A DNA stretch of 54,578 nucleotides, from positions 1 to 54,578 of the IMG/VR virus record IMGVR_UViG_3300025154_000124, one strand, 5' to 3'. Source of the DNA: a virus. Under the pieces are notes generated by a model, which saw only the letters and a program-made list of their open reading frames with translations, was not told the origin of the DNA and did not search any database. The first letter of the stretch is position 1. Every line of letters starts with the position of its first letter. Made by a program: the position numbers and the translations under genes. Shown in pieces: positions 16,352 to 23,934 of this stretch.

Positions 16352-18757
16352 CTATTTGGCAGCGTTCTTTTCATCACCTCCTTTACTAGTAATCGGCGCT
16401 GGAAGGTGGGTGACGAACTTGGCATAGTTATCGTTGCACTTTATCAAGTTCAGGCTGTGGTAACGCTTTAAGCTCAGTAAATCCTCTTCAGTGTATGGGT
16501 ATAATTCACTTTTTAACTCATCGAAGTTCTTCTTATCGCTACCACTTATTAGCATATACGATGCGTTTGCGGTCCGTAGGTCCTCCCGGATCTGTTTGAT
16601 TTGATTTAAGTAATGGCAGCTTATAATAGGCTTCAGGTTAAATTTCGGGAGTTGGCTTAACTTCTTCGCTAGGAATTTCTCGGCGTTTCTAACCTGGTAT
16701 AACTCATCGATCTCTAAGTTAACCTTCGTCATTTTTGACCTATCCAGATTTTGCGCCTCAAATTGAGATTCCCGAATCTGTAGTGCCAGCCATATTTTAG
16801 TTAGCCAGTATGTTACATACACATCCCGCTCGTTGTCAGTCAGAAACATCCTCTGCGGCATCTTAATAACAATTAACTGATTCTCCTGGATCTCCTTTAC
16901 TAGATCGATGTTGTTTTCGCTGCCTTTTTTCAACATCGTTTCAAGGTAGGCGTTAACCTTTAGCTTCTGCAGCCGGTCGACTGCACCAGTGATTAGGTGC
17001 ATCCGGGTACCGACTACTTTACCCTTTTCAATAGTGTCCAACTCATGTAGGTAGCCAAGGTATTCCTCCATGTTTTCCGCCTGTTCTTTGGGTACCCGAT
17101 CAATAAATTCCTTACGTACTTTATAATTCATCAGTACCGCAAACACGTCCTTAATATTGCCGTTGGTTAGGAAAACGGTTAACGCAGCGCTCTCGAAATA
17201 CCTCCCCATCCTAGCGGTAAAATTAGCGTCATCCGCGTTTATGCTGTCCACCAATGTCATCAATAGAGCGGTCTGCTCTTTGGCGTTCTTATATTGGACA
17301 AAGGGATCTATGCTCGGCGGGACTTCGTTGTACCCCAAGCCTTGAAGGGTGTCCCAGTTATCGCACCGGAGCTCTAGTACTTTTTCCTGAGGGAATGCGC
17401 TGGCAATCTCGGTGCTTAATTGGCAGCTGCCTATATAGTCGGGGATAATAACGCACTCCCCAGCCTCGATAGCGTCTTTAGCTATGTTTGCCAAGAACTT
17501 AGATTTGCCGGCGCGATTCGGGCCAATTAAGACAAGTCCTAACATTCTGTACTCAGGGTCAGTACTCAAATAACTTTTTTGGCTAGTACCTTTAAACGTA
17601 TTAGTACCTACGCACATAACCCCGGTAAGAAGTTCTTCGGGTACTTCCGATTCAAGCGTTCCGATCCGTTCGATGAACTTGTGCTTCTCCAGTAGCTCCC
17701 TACCCGGTAGCGCGATAAAATTAGAGCACTCATTTTCACTAGCCTTGAAGGATGTGGCACCCCTTATTCTAGTGCCTAACGGATTAAACTTACCATACAA
17801 ACGCTTATGGGTTAAAGAGTTATCCTCCGTGATCGTATCAAAGCTCTGGGCAAGACTCTTGGCATTGTTGTACTGCCGCATCTTATCCTTGCTTTCGCTT
17901 AGCACTAAAATTTGAGTATCCAGGACCATGCTTTTACCCTTGGACAGGGTGTATTCGGATATGATCTTGGTATTTCTAAGACTAGAGATAATCTGATCAA
18001 ATACTTCGTATTCCTTTGACCGAATCGCCTTTTTGTTTTCCCCAGCAAGGATTGCGCTCGCACTGTTAATAAGACCGTTTAATTGAGTGAAAGCCCATTT
18101 AAGCAGGTATCCTACGTTCGCTACATTTTGGTCAACCGGTAGATCGCTACGCAACTTCGCTATGGTTTTCTTATACTTAGTAGGCCACGAAAATTGGGAC
18201 GTAGGAATAAAGTTATAAAATATCCCTACCTTGTCGCCATCCTCCATGATGTCCACGATGTTAAGATTTGCCTCTAGTAGGTCATTATTGCGTTTGTCTA
18301 CGGCCAGACTTAAGCCGTCTTCCTTGCGATAAAACAGATGATACTTGGTTGCGGAATCCCCAAATGCGGGGATCGTGACTATATCGGCAACAGGTTTTGC
18401 CGTGAGTCCTTTCCAAGTGCTGGATAGCTTCTCTTGTAAAATGCTCGAGTATTGCTTAGGGACAATAAAGTAGAACTCGATACGCTTCTTTTCAATGTAT
18501 ATAAAGTAGGAAACTTTAGGTGCCGTGGCTATCGAATACTTAGTACCAAGCATAAATTCCCTGCCAAGGATAGTAATAAGCTTTCCGTGTTCAACCTTGA
18601 TGCTTCGCTTAATGTCTCGGTACAAAGATCCTATGGTCGTAGCGATATTAGCCGTGGCATTGTTTAATATAGAGTTGTTAGGCGTTAGCTTGATATACAT
18701 ATACTCGGGATGAACGAGGGTAATAAACTTGCTGAACTTAACGGATTTAGATTTCAT
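16352..18757 (-). CDS. HerA/VirD4-like type IV secretion or conjugation ATPase
   Basis: An 801-aa protein with an N-terminal region of about 400 residues of VirB4/TraG-like character, then a RecA-fold motor. Walker A GPNRAGKS is at about 411-418 and Walker B LEIDE at about 679-683, followed by LKPIISCHYLNQIKQI. The sequence after Walker A (GECVIIPDYIG..., then FPQEKVLELRCDNW) parallels the DUF87/TraM-type coupling ATPases that pump DNA or protein. Walker A has Asn-Arg-Ala in the variable positions. AGGAGG precedes the ATG. It follows the M23 gene by 11 bases in one operon. No relaxase is present in the window. Confidence 0.8.
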   Translation of the reverse strand: MKSKSVKFSKFITLVHPEYMYIKLTPNNSILNNATANIATTIGSLYRDIKRSIKVEHGKLITILGREFMLGTKYSIATAPKVSYFIYIEKKRIEFYFIVPKQYSSILQEKLSSTWKGLTAKPVADIVTIPAFGDSATKYHLFYRKEDGLSLAVDKRNNDLLEANLNIVDIMEDGDKVGIFYNFIPTSQFSWPTKYKKTIAKLRSDLPVDQNVANVGYLLKWAFTQLNGLINSASAILAGENKKAIRSKEYEVFDQIISSLRNTKIISEYTLSKGKSMVLDTQILVLSESKDKMRQYNNAKSLAQSFDTITEDNSLTHKRLYGKFNPLGTRIRGATSFKASENECSNFIALPGRELLEKHKFIERIGTLESEVPEELLTGVMCVGTNTFKGTSQKSYLSTDPEYRMLGLVLIGPNRAGKSKFLANIAKDAIEAGECVIIPDYIGSCQLSTEIASAFPQEKVLELRCDNWDTLQGLGYNEVPPSIDPFVQYKNAKEQTALLMTLVDSINADDANFTARMGRYFESAALTVFLTNGNIKDVFAVLMNYKVRKEFIDRVPKEQAENMEEYLGYLHELDTIEKGKVVGTRMHLITGAVDRLQKLKVNAYLETMLKKGSENNIDLVKEIQENQLIVIKMPQRMFLTDNERDVYVTYWLTKIWLALQIRESQFEAQNLDRSKMTKVNLEIDELYQVRNAEKFLAKKLSQLPKFNLKPIISCHYLNQIKQIREDLRTANASYMLISGSDKKNFDELKSELYPYTEEDLLSLKRYHSLNLIKCNDNYAKFVTHLPAPITSKGGDEKNAAK

Positions 18758-18768
18758 CTCAATACCTC

Positions 18769-19389
18769 CTACTCTAGATTTAAGTAAGGAGCTGGATCCA
18801 CCGAGCGTCTACCCTGATCAAAGCGTATTTCGAAGTGTACGTGCGGACCGGTTGACCTTCCAGTATTCCCTGACAGGGCGATAATTTCACCTTGTTTAAC
18901 CGGTTGACCAACGATTACTAATACCTGGCTGTTGTGGGCATACATTGTTTGGGTACCGTCTGGATGGTTAAGCTCTACTACATTGCCGACTATGTTCCCC
19001 ATATATCCTGCATCGTGTACCGTTCCGGACTTACTGGCGAGGACCCTAGTGCCTTCACTTACGCCAAAGTCTATACCGTGATGAAATCCCCCGTCACGAG
19101 GTCCGAAAGGGGAGGAAACAGGACCAACGACAGGAACAACATAATCCGACGCTGTAATAGGAGCTGCTTGAGCCGGTGGGCCAAGAACGGCCACAATCAT
19201 GATGTAAGAAACCAGTAATATCCCGGCATAACGAATACCCTGCTTTAGTCCGGCGACGTACAATATTACAAGTATGGTACAGCCAAGTATGGTAACTGTG
19301 TGCATATAGCTCACAAACAGATCGGGCTTAGCAGTTATCAGTGCGACGAGAGCCGCCAGTACTCCTCCCTTTAATGCAAGTGCAAGCAT
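18769..19389 (-). CDS. Membrane-anchored M23 metallopeptidase (cell wall hydrolase of the island)
   Basis: A 206-aa protein with three transmembrane segments in residues 1-75, then a complete M23 domain. His103 and Asp107 (HHGID) and His183/His185 (GPHVHFEI) are the zinc and catalytic residues, so it should be an active endopeptidase acting outside the membrane. In conjugation systems such enzymes open peptidoglycan for the secretion channel, and its position between a VirB2-like gene and the ATPase supports that role. It is not in the lysis cassette and has the opposite orientation, so it is unlikely to be an endolysin. Confidence 0.87.
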   Translation of the reverse strand: MLALALKGGVLAALVALITAKPDLFVSYMHTVTILGCTILVILYVAGLKQGIRYAGILLVSYIMIVAVLGPPAQAAPITASDYVVPVVGPVSSPFGPRDGGFHHGIDFGVSEGTRVLASKSGTVHDAGYMGNIVGNVVELNHPDGTQTMYAHNSQVLVIVGQPVKQGEIIALSGNTGRSTGPHVHFEIRFDQGRRSVDPAPYLNLE

Positions 19390-19400
19390 CTAGAAACCTC

Positions 19401-19724
19401 CTAACTTAAGAAATCTTCAATTCCAAATACGAATCTAGGTATTAATATTAACAAGGCAACAATAGCACCATAAGCAATAGACTTCTGTTTGACTCCATCG
19501 TAATCCCCGTTAAGACCTCCCTGAATTGCATCCAGCGCCCACTTTCCGATAATAACCCATTTGCCAACGGAGAATATTTTCTTGTATGCTCTCAGTCCGC
19601 CGTCGTCTATACTGCCCGCCGCTAAGGCCGTACCAGGGATAAGCAATAAAATAGCTGTAGCAATTCCGACTTGGATATAAAATGATTTATGTCGTCGAAA
19701 ATGGTTAACAACTTTTACCAACAT
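19401..19724 (-). CDS. VirB2/TrbC-like small membrane protein
   Basis: A 107-aa protein with a basic N-terminus, a first hydrophobic segment ending in TALAAGS (likely signal cleavage) and a second transmembrane helix near the C-terminus (GAIVALLILIPRFVFGI). Between them lies KWALDAIQGGLNGDYDG, a small Gly/Asp-rich linker. This topology fits VirB2/TrbC pilins and the small membrane subunits of Gram-positive type IV secretion systems. The call rests on topology and on the neighbouring M23 and ATPase genes. First gene of the operon behind a good promoter. Confidence 0.65.
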   Translation of the reverse strand: MLVKVVNHFRRHKSFYIQVGIATAILLLIPGTALAAGSIDDGGLRAYKKIFSVGKWVIIGKWALDAIQGGLNGDYDGVKQKSIAYGAIVALLILIPRFVFGIEDFLS

Positions 19725-19768
19725 GGTATTCCACTCCTTTTCGGTATATTTTCGATGGTTGTCGAATA

Positions 19769-19816
19769 AAGTTTAAAAACTTTAAACTTAATAGGGAAAG
19801 TCTTGCCTTCTGTCAA
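19769..19816 (-). promoter_or_regulatory. Promoter and palindromic operator of the secretion-like operon
   Basis: On the minus strand: -35 TTGACA (19816-19811), 17-bp spacer, -10 TATTAA (19793-19788). A perfect inverted repeat with 9-bp arms (AAGTTTAAA at 19769-19777, complement at 19781-19789) overlaps the end of the -10 and the expected start site. A bound repressor would block transcription. The small DNA-binding-like gene just upstream (19857-20066) is the obvious candidate. Confidence 0.75.
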
Positions 19817-19817
19817 G

Positions 19818-19851
19818 AGCTTCGATGTCCTGCGGGATGTCGGGGCTTTTT
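19818..19851 (+). terminator. Plus-strand terminator-like hairpin
   Basis: Thirteen pairs including several G.T link 19818-19830 and 19835-19847 around TGCG, followed by TTTTT. On the minus strand the wobble positions become mismatches, so it would work only rightward. It may shield the minus-strand promoter region from antisense transcription. Confidence 0.45.
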
Positions 19852-19856
19852 GGTTT

Positions 19857-20066
19857 TTAAGACCTTTCGGCTTTAAGATTGAGCATCAATTCCCGAGCCA
19901 CCAACCGGGCCGCATCCGGGGTAATGGGTTCCGGCGGCTTACTTGGGCTGATGCCGAAGTACTGGCGGAGTGCCATGCGAACAATCGTACTTAGTTCACC
20001 ATCTGGTATAGCGTCCAACCTCGGTCCAATGCTGGGATCATCCCAAAATGTTCTGCGTTTTTTCAC
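19857..20066 (-). CDS. Small ribbon-helix-helix-like DNA-binding protein
   Basis: A 69-aa protein from a GTG start (20066) with GAGGGGTG upstream. The segment RLDAIPDGELSTIVRMALRQYFG has the strand-then-two-helices pattern of ribbon-helix-helix repressors. It is the gene immediately before the promoter/operator of the secretion-like operon, so it is a candidate regulator of the palindrome at 19769-19789. A longer reading from 20189 has no ribosome site. Assignment is moderate. Confidence 0.55.
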   Translation of the reverse strand: MKKRRTFWDDPSIGPRLDAIPDGELSTIVRMALRQYFGISPSKPPEPITPDAARLVARELMLNLKAERS

Positions 20067-20108
20067 AGCCTCACCCCTCGACGTTTTGTATGACTGGCGT
20101 AGTATAAT

Positions 20109-20179
20109 GTAAGACACTGTGTGATCGTGTTCGCTTAGTGTCTTACTGTTTGATATATGATATAGACTAAAGTCTATAT
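20109..20179. promoter_or_regulatory. Two inverted repeats upstream of the RHH-like gene
   Basis: First: perfect 10-bp arms GTAAGACACT (20109-20118) and its complement (20137-20146), 18 bases apart. Second: perfect palindrome with 9-bp arms ATATAGACT (20160-20168) and complement (20171-20179) around AA, a form used by Xre/ImmR-type repressors. A half-site TATAGACT recurs at about 20514. The Xre-like protein at 20212-20430 is the likely binder. Confidence 0.55.
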
Positions 20180-20211
20180 TTATGCCCAAAAAAATAAAAA
20201 ATATATTTGAC

Positions 20212-20430
20212 CTACTTGAATAAAGAAGGCCAAATATATTCCATCGAGTACCCGAGGGCTACCGATATCATTGCTGCTCGCACAAGAGTAAGTCGTTTTA
20301 CCTTGCCGGCAATGATATCGCTTATGTCACTTTGGTAAAGTCCAATCATGTCAGCAAGATCTTTCTGTACCATGCCGCGTTTATCTAGTATTTCCTGTAT
20401 CCTATTGTCTGCCAACAGATCATAATTCAT
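20212..20430 (-). CDS. Xre-family HTH transcriptional regulator
   Basis: A 72-aa helix-turn-helix protein (MVQKDLADMIGLYQSDISDIIAGK) with no other domain. ATG at 20430 was chosen because GGTGGTG precedes it. An in-frame extension to 20559 begins with a similar MNYEQL sequence but lacks a ribosome site. It is probably a regulator of the accessory island, with the palindromes at 20109-20179 as operators. Confidence 0.75.
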   Translation of the reverse strand: MNYDLLADNRIQEILDKRGMVQKDLADMIGLYQSDISDIIAGKVKRLTLVRAAMISVALGYSMEYIWPSLFK

Positions 20431-20704
20431 CGCATCACCACCATAGGAAAATACTTCCACATGGTGTTTGTGAAATCCTGCAAGCGTAATTTTGGCGTTT
20501 TGCGCGTAATATATAGACTTAAGGTTATCTTTCTTGACCAATTGTTCATAATTCATTCGACATGGTTTTCGAGATTTCGACCAAGAAAGGGGTATATGCT
20601 TGTAATATCGTTGATTATTACGATTGATGGAATTTATAGGTAACAACGAATGGAGATGGGCGCTTGGCATTGATTAGGGGTCTAGGCAGAAACGTAAAGG
20701 AGGA

Positions 20705-20926
20705 GTGGTTATATTCCAAATTACATTGCGTGCTATCAGGATTTCTTGCGGGTACACAGGTGATGAGGTTGCTAGGTGCTGCGATGTACCCGTAGGGGAT
20801 ATAAATAAGGCTGAAATAGATTCAAGCGAGATGGCATATAGTTTATTATCTAAAATGGCTGATCTTTATAAGGTCGCAATAGATCGTATTTATTTAGGGC
20901 CTGAGGGTAACGAAAGGGTAACGTAA
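20705..20926 (+). CDS. Small Xre-like HTH protein, paralogous to the Cro-like protein
   Basis: A 73-aa protein resembling the Cro-like protein at 23241: both share F.IT.RA.R...GY...EVA, DS.E and DLY.V..D.IY.GPE. The GTG start is immediately behind AAAGGAGG, an unusually short spacing, so the true start may be an ATA/ATT or TTG a few codons later. It lies between the accessory island and attP. Its last codons fall within an 11-bp-period repeat that recurs at 21145, suggesting the attP region overlaps this gene. Confidence 0.6.
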   Translation: MVIFQITLRAIRISCGYTGDEVARCCDVPVGDINKAEIDSSEMAYSLLSKMADLYKVAIDRIYLGPEGNERVT

Positions 20927-21164
20927 TTCCGATGAAGGTGGAGTTTTATTAATAAAGATGTTACAAGTATGCAAGAGTCAAATAACCTCTAGGTTAGCCT
21001 GTAGTGCGTCTTTGCGGTCTATCAATAAAGATATTACAGTTAGGGGATATAGTGGGCATGAGATATTGGGTATACCTTGCATAAAAATTACGAACCTGGC
21101 TGTACCAACGGTCGAAGGGTCTTTATATACACTATTTTTACTCAAGGGTAACGAAAGGGTAACG
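20903..21164. other. Probable attP region with integrase arm-type repeats
   Basis: Two direct-repeat pairs lie next to the 3' end of int. GGGTAACGAAAGGGTAACG occurs at about 20904-20922 and 21146-21164; each copy is itself a tandem of GGGTAACGAAA. AATAAAGAT(G/A)TTACA occurs at 20951-20965 and 21024-21038. Repeated short sites on both sides of a crossover core are typical arm-type sites of tyrosine integrases. No core can be named from this sequence alone. The rest of 20927-21209 holds no gene I can support. Confidence 0.55.
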
Positions 21165-21179
21165 AAATGGAACAAAAGA

Positions 21180-21208
21180 TATTCCACGCCCGAGAAAAGC
21201 GCGGAATA
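21180..21208 (-). terminator. Hairpin after the integrase gene
   Basis: TATTCC and CGC pair with GCG and GGAATA around one mismatch, just beyond the int stop. On the minus strand ATCTTTTGTT follows. It could be a terminator, or part of the att core. Confidence 0.4.
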
Positions 21209-21209
21209 G

Positions 21210-22427
21210 TTAGAGGTTTTTCATGAGTTCGCTGAACTTTTTGGAGGCCTCTTTTTTCATTGTTTTTGTGGTATGCATATAGACGTATCTTGTTGTTTTA
21301 TCATCTTTATGACCGAGCCTCTCCATAATCTCCGGGAGGCTGACGCCCGCCTCAGCAAGTAAAGAAGTGTGGGTATGTCGTAATGAGTGGGGGGTCAACG
21401 ATGCGTTCAAGCTAGCGAGCTTTAACAGGCGACACATGCGTCTTTCTATGAAATTAGTAGTCTCTGGATAACCAAGAAATTTATCCTCCTGTGCAAATAT
21501 GAAATCCTTATCATGGTAAGAATCCCTGTTTTTCATGAGTGTAATATTTTGGCTTGACTTGTGCTTTTTTAACTCTTCTAAAACAACTCCATCAACGGAA
21601 ATTTTCCTTTTAGATGCCTTTGTCTTCGGTGGAGATAATTCGTAGGCCGTCGCCTTGTTGGTTGGATTGTAGTAAGTCTTGGTGATGTTGACGCTACCTT
21701 CGATAAAATCAATGTCTTTCCATTTCAGTGCACATAGCTCCCCTATTCTCACGCCTGTGTACGCCAAAAATAGAAAAATCAGATAATCCTTATCTAATCC
21801 TTTATCATTGGCAGTTTGCAGAAAAAGGGATAACTCGTCTTTTTCTAGATACTTCTCTATTTCCTCTTCCTCCTCTAACTCCTCGATCGTTTTAGTTGTT
21901 TTCGGCACTGCAGCATACCTAGTCGGGTCATTCTTGATTAACTCAAGTTCTACAGCTTTATTAAATATCATGCGTCCTGTTGTGTGCGCTCCTATGATTG
22001 AGCTTTCTGAAAATCCCCTATCTTTTAAGGTAATTAGGGCATCTTGGTATTGCTTGCGTGTTACATCTTTTAATTTTAGTTTTGCAAAGAAAGTCTTTAT
22101 TCTTGCAATCTCAATCTCCCTGACCCTAATCGTACTCTTCTTTTTGGGTTTGCCTGTGTTTTTGTAATAGCCTAGCCATTCCTTGGAAAATTGCTCGAAC
22201 GTGATATTTGACTCCTTAACATAAGTTCCTTGCTCCACTTCTTGAATCACTATACCGCATGCAAGTTGCGCAGCCTTCTTTGTTTTGAAGCCTCCTTTCT
22301 TCTCCTGCTTACGGTCTCCTGTGCTTGGATCGACGCCAACATCAACGATATACGACCAGGTTGCACCACAGCTACATTTCTTTTTGTCAGAGCAGATACA
22401 CTTTGGCCTGTAATAATATCCTTGCAT
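21210..22427 (-). CDS. int: Tyrosine-family site-specific integrase
   Basis: A 405-aa phage integrase. The N-terminal arm-binding part contains a Cys cluster (CICSDKKKCSC) and KTKKAAQ. A SAM-like core-binding domain covers about 65-175. The catalytic domain has Arg in TGVRIGELC, the HSLRHTH box, LGH and the nucleophile Tyr in RYVYMH, so the active site is complete. ATG with AAGGAG upstream. It starts 6 bases after the CI repressor stop, so repressor and integrase are cotranscribed. Confidence 0.95.
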   Translation of the reverse strand: MQGYYYRPKCICSDKKKCSCGATWSYIVDVGVDPSTGDRKQEKKGGFKTKKAAQLACGIVIQEVEQGTYVKESNITFEQFSKEWLGYYKNTGKPKKKSTIRVREIEIARIKTFFAKLKLKDVTRKQYQDALITLKDRGFSESSIIGAHTTGRMIFNKAVELELIKNDPTRYAAVPKTTKTIEELEEEEEIEKYLEKDELSLFLQTANDKGLDKDYLIFLFLAYTGVRIGELCALKWKDIDFIEGSVNITKTYYNPTNKATAYELSPPKTKASKRKISVDGVVLEELKKHKSSQNITLMKNRDSYHDKDFIFAQEDKFLGYPETTNFIERRMCRLLKLASLNASLTPHSLRHTHTSLLAEAGVSLPEIMERLGHKDDKTTRYVYMHTTKTMKKEASKKFSELMKNL

Positions 22428-22433
22428 AATGCA

Positions 22434-23093
22434 TCACTCCTTAGACGTATGTTTTGCTGGCCTGAAGTGTCCCATATAAATTCCACATATACTCACTTGA
22501 TTTGGTAAGACTTCGATAGTCTTATGTTTGGGGTTTTCTGGTGCTAACTTTATTTGTGGTGATCCTTCCGACCACTTAATGCGTTTCAACATTCCCTCCT
22601 CGTCGCCGTTAATAAGCGCCGCAACGATTTGCCCATTGTGATCAGCCCATTGTGCGTAACGCATATAGACTATATCCCCTGATTCGATACCAGCGCCAAC
22701 CATACTGTCCCCCTTAACCTTCAGGGCATAGTCTGGTTGTTGGTTACTCAAGAAAGGGTAATGGATGTAGTCTTCAACATTCTGCTCAGCCGTTAGGCCT
22801 TCTCCTGCGCAGATTGTACCTATAAGAGGTATTGACTTATAGGTTTGAGATTTTTTAAGCGAAGAGTTTATATCTGATTTTGGAATATTTAATGCATCTG
22901 ATATTTTCTGTAGATTTCCGGGAGACATTAACGTTTTACCTAAAACATAGTCCGAAATAGTACTTGTCGATAATCCTGTTTTATCACTTAGCTCAGTTTG
23001 ACTAACACCTTTAAGGTGCAGTATTTGTTTAAGGTTGATGGAGATATCTTTAATCATTCCTATCTCAACCTCAGTGTATTTACTCCGTGCCAT
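22434..23093 (-). CDS. CI-like repressor (HTH plus S24 LexA-type autoprotease)
   Basis: A 219-aa phage repressor. The N-terminal HTH (about 13-70, with SQTELSDKTGLSTSTISDYVLGK) binds operators. The C-terminal S24 domain shows the Ala-Gly cleavage site in TICAGEG and the catalytic Ser in KGDSMVG, so it should be inactivated by RecA after DNA damage. It is divergent from the Cro-like gene across an operator region. GGAGGG precedes the ATG. It maintains lysogeny. Confidence 0.92.
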   Translation of the reverse strand: MARSKYTEVEIGMIKDISINLKQILHLKGVSQTELSDKTGLSTSTISDYVLGKTLMSPGNLQKISDALNIPKSDINSSLKKSQTYKSIPLIGTICAGEGLTAEQNVEDYIHYPFLSNQQPDYALKVKGDSMVGAGIESGDIVYMRYAQWADHNGQIVAALINGDEEGMLKRIKWSEGSPQIKLAPENPKHKTIEVLPNQVSICGIYMGHFRPAKHTSKE

Positions 23094-23143
23094 TGTTTTC
23101 CCTCCGGTAAAATAAAATTAACGATGATGTTACATTCCGAGTA

Positions 23144-23220
23144 TATCCGATTTTAGGCATATTTAAAAGCATTTTTTCATAAAATATATGTTGACATTCC
23201 TGTTAAATCGGATTAGTATA
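23144..23220 (+). promoter_or_regulatory. Early promoter and CI/Cro operators
   Basis: The -35 TTGACA (23191-23196), 17-bp spacer and -10 TAGTAT (23214-23219) drive the Cro-like gene. The spacer contains TTCCTGTTAAATCGGATT (23197-23214). A related half, ATCCGATTTTAGG, lies in inverted orientation at about 23145, and an exact inverted copy lies in the end of the Cro-like gene (23452-23469). These are likely operators. Confidence 0.75.
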
Positions 23221-23240
23221 AAATCAAGGAGGTGGACAGG

Positions 23241-23477
23241 GTGAGTGCGGTTAAGGAGATATTCAGAATTACATGGCGAGCTGCAAGGGTAAACAGAGGG
23301 TACAATCAGGCTGAGGTTGCTGAATTATCTGGCAAAAACATAGATACGGTCACAAAGTATGAAAAGGATTCAACAGAAATACCGCACAACTTAATGCGGT
23401 TGTGGTTGGATTTATATAACGTACCTGAAGACCTTATTTATTGTGGTCCTGAATCCGATTTAACAGGAAAGAAATAA
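23241..23477 (+). CDS. Cro-like HTH regulator
   Basis: A 78-aa Xre/Cro-like protein (RGYNQAEVAELSGKNIDTVTKYEKDS) divergent from the CI repressor, so probably the lytic-phase regulator. GTG at 23241 with AAGGAGGTGG upstream; a GTG at 23232 is inside that site. The C-terminal residues ESDLTGK are encoded by an exact inverted copy of the operator-like sequence in its own promoter. A similar protein lies at 20705-20926. Confidence 0.85.
   Translation: MSAVKEIFRITWRAARVNRGYNQAEVAELSGKNIDTVTKYEKDSTEIPHNLMRLWLDLYNVPEDLIYCGPESDLTGKK
23452..23469 (-). promoter_or_regulatory. Inverted copy of the early-promoter operator inside the Cro-like gene
   Basis: AATCCGATTTAACAGGAA is the exact reverse complement of 23197-23214, an 18-bp match. 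It could be a secondary operator that lets repressor loop the DNA across the Cro-like gene. Confidence 0.6.
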
Positions 23478-23501
23478 TTCTCTATAGAAAGGAAACGACC
23501 A

Positions 23502-23726
23502 ATGAAGGCTAAGCAACATATTTCCATCGATGCGTTACCTGAAGTGATCACAGCCCAAAACATAGCTGATTATCTCGGAATATCCCGGGGGCGTGTTTAC
23601 GAATTGTTTCAACGAAAGCCCACTGCCGGAGGGATACCTAACTTTGAGATAGGTCTATCCAAGAGGGTTGAAAAAAAGGATTTTATCCAGTGGATCGATG
23701 CCAGGAAGAAAGAAAAAGTTGGTTAA
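23502..23726 (+). CDS. Excisionase-like HTH protein
   Basis: A 74-aa protein with a MerR/HTH_17-type DNA-binding domain (ITAQNIADYLGISRGRVYELFQR), then FEIGLSKRVEKKDFIQWID, the usual excisionase-family pattern. AGAAAGGAAACG precedes the ATG. It is probably Xis or an early regulator. It directly follows the Cro-like gene, so it would be induced when the repressor is cleaved. Confidence 0.75.
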   Translation: MKAKQHISIDALPEVITAQNIADYLGISRGRVYELFQRKPTAGGIPNFEIGLSKRVEKKDFIQWIDARKKEKVG

Positions 23727-23736
23727 TTGTGAAAAA

Positions 23737-23769
23737 GCGGCCAACTAAATCAAGGAGAGGATATTAATG
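23737..23769 (+). repeat. 33-bp direct repeat, copy 1 (leader and start codon)
   Basis: Matches 24368-24400 at 30 of 33 positions and includes the ribosome site AGGAGAGG and the ATG. Copy 1 leads the small membrane gene at 23767. Confidence 0.9.
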
Positions 23770-23934
23770 AACATCCGCATCGAAACATGCTTAGGCCACG
23801 AGACGGCAAAAAGAAGCCCACAAAGGGCCTCAACTCAACAACCTCATATACTTCGCTCATTATTAACGGCGATTGCTCTTAGCGCTGGCATTATAACAGG
23901 ATTCATTGCTGGAGCGCACTATTTCTTGAAATAG
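23767..23934 (+). CDS. Small single-span membrane protein (55 aa)
   Basis: ATG behind AGGAGAGG. A basic N-terminal half (HETAKRSPQRAS) is followed by a C-terminal transmembrane helix (LLTAIALSAGIITGFIAGA). It converges on and overlaps by 16 bases the minus-strand winged-helix/membrane gene. Function unknown. It has the size and shape of a small membrane-active peptide. Confidence 0.6.
   Translation: MNIRIETCLGHETAKRSPQRASTQQPHILRSLLTAIALSAGIITGFIAGAHYFLK

Noticed and set aside
18769-19389. M23 peptidase as the phage endolysin
   Set aside because: It has three membrane helices, lies on the opposite strand in a separate operon, and a complete amidase endolysin is present at 9527-10342.
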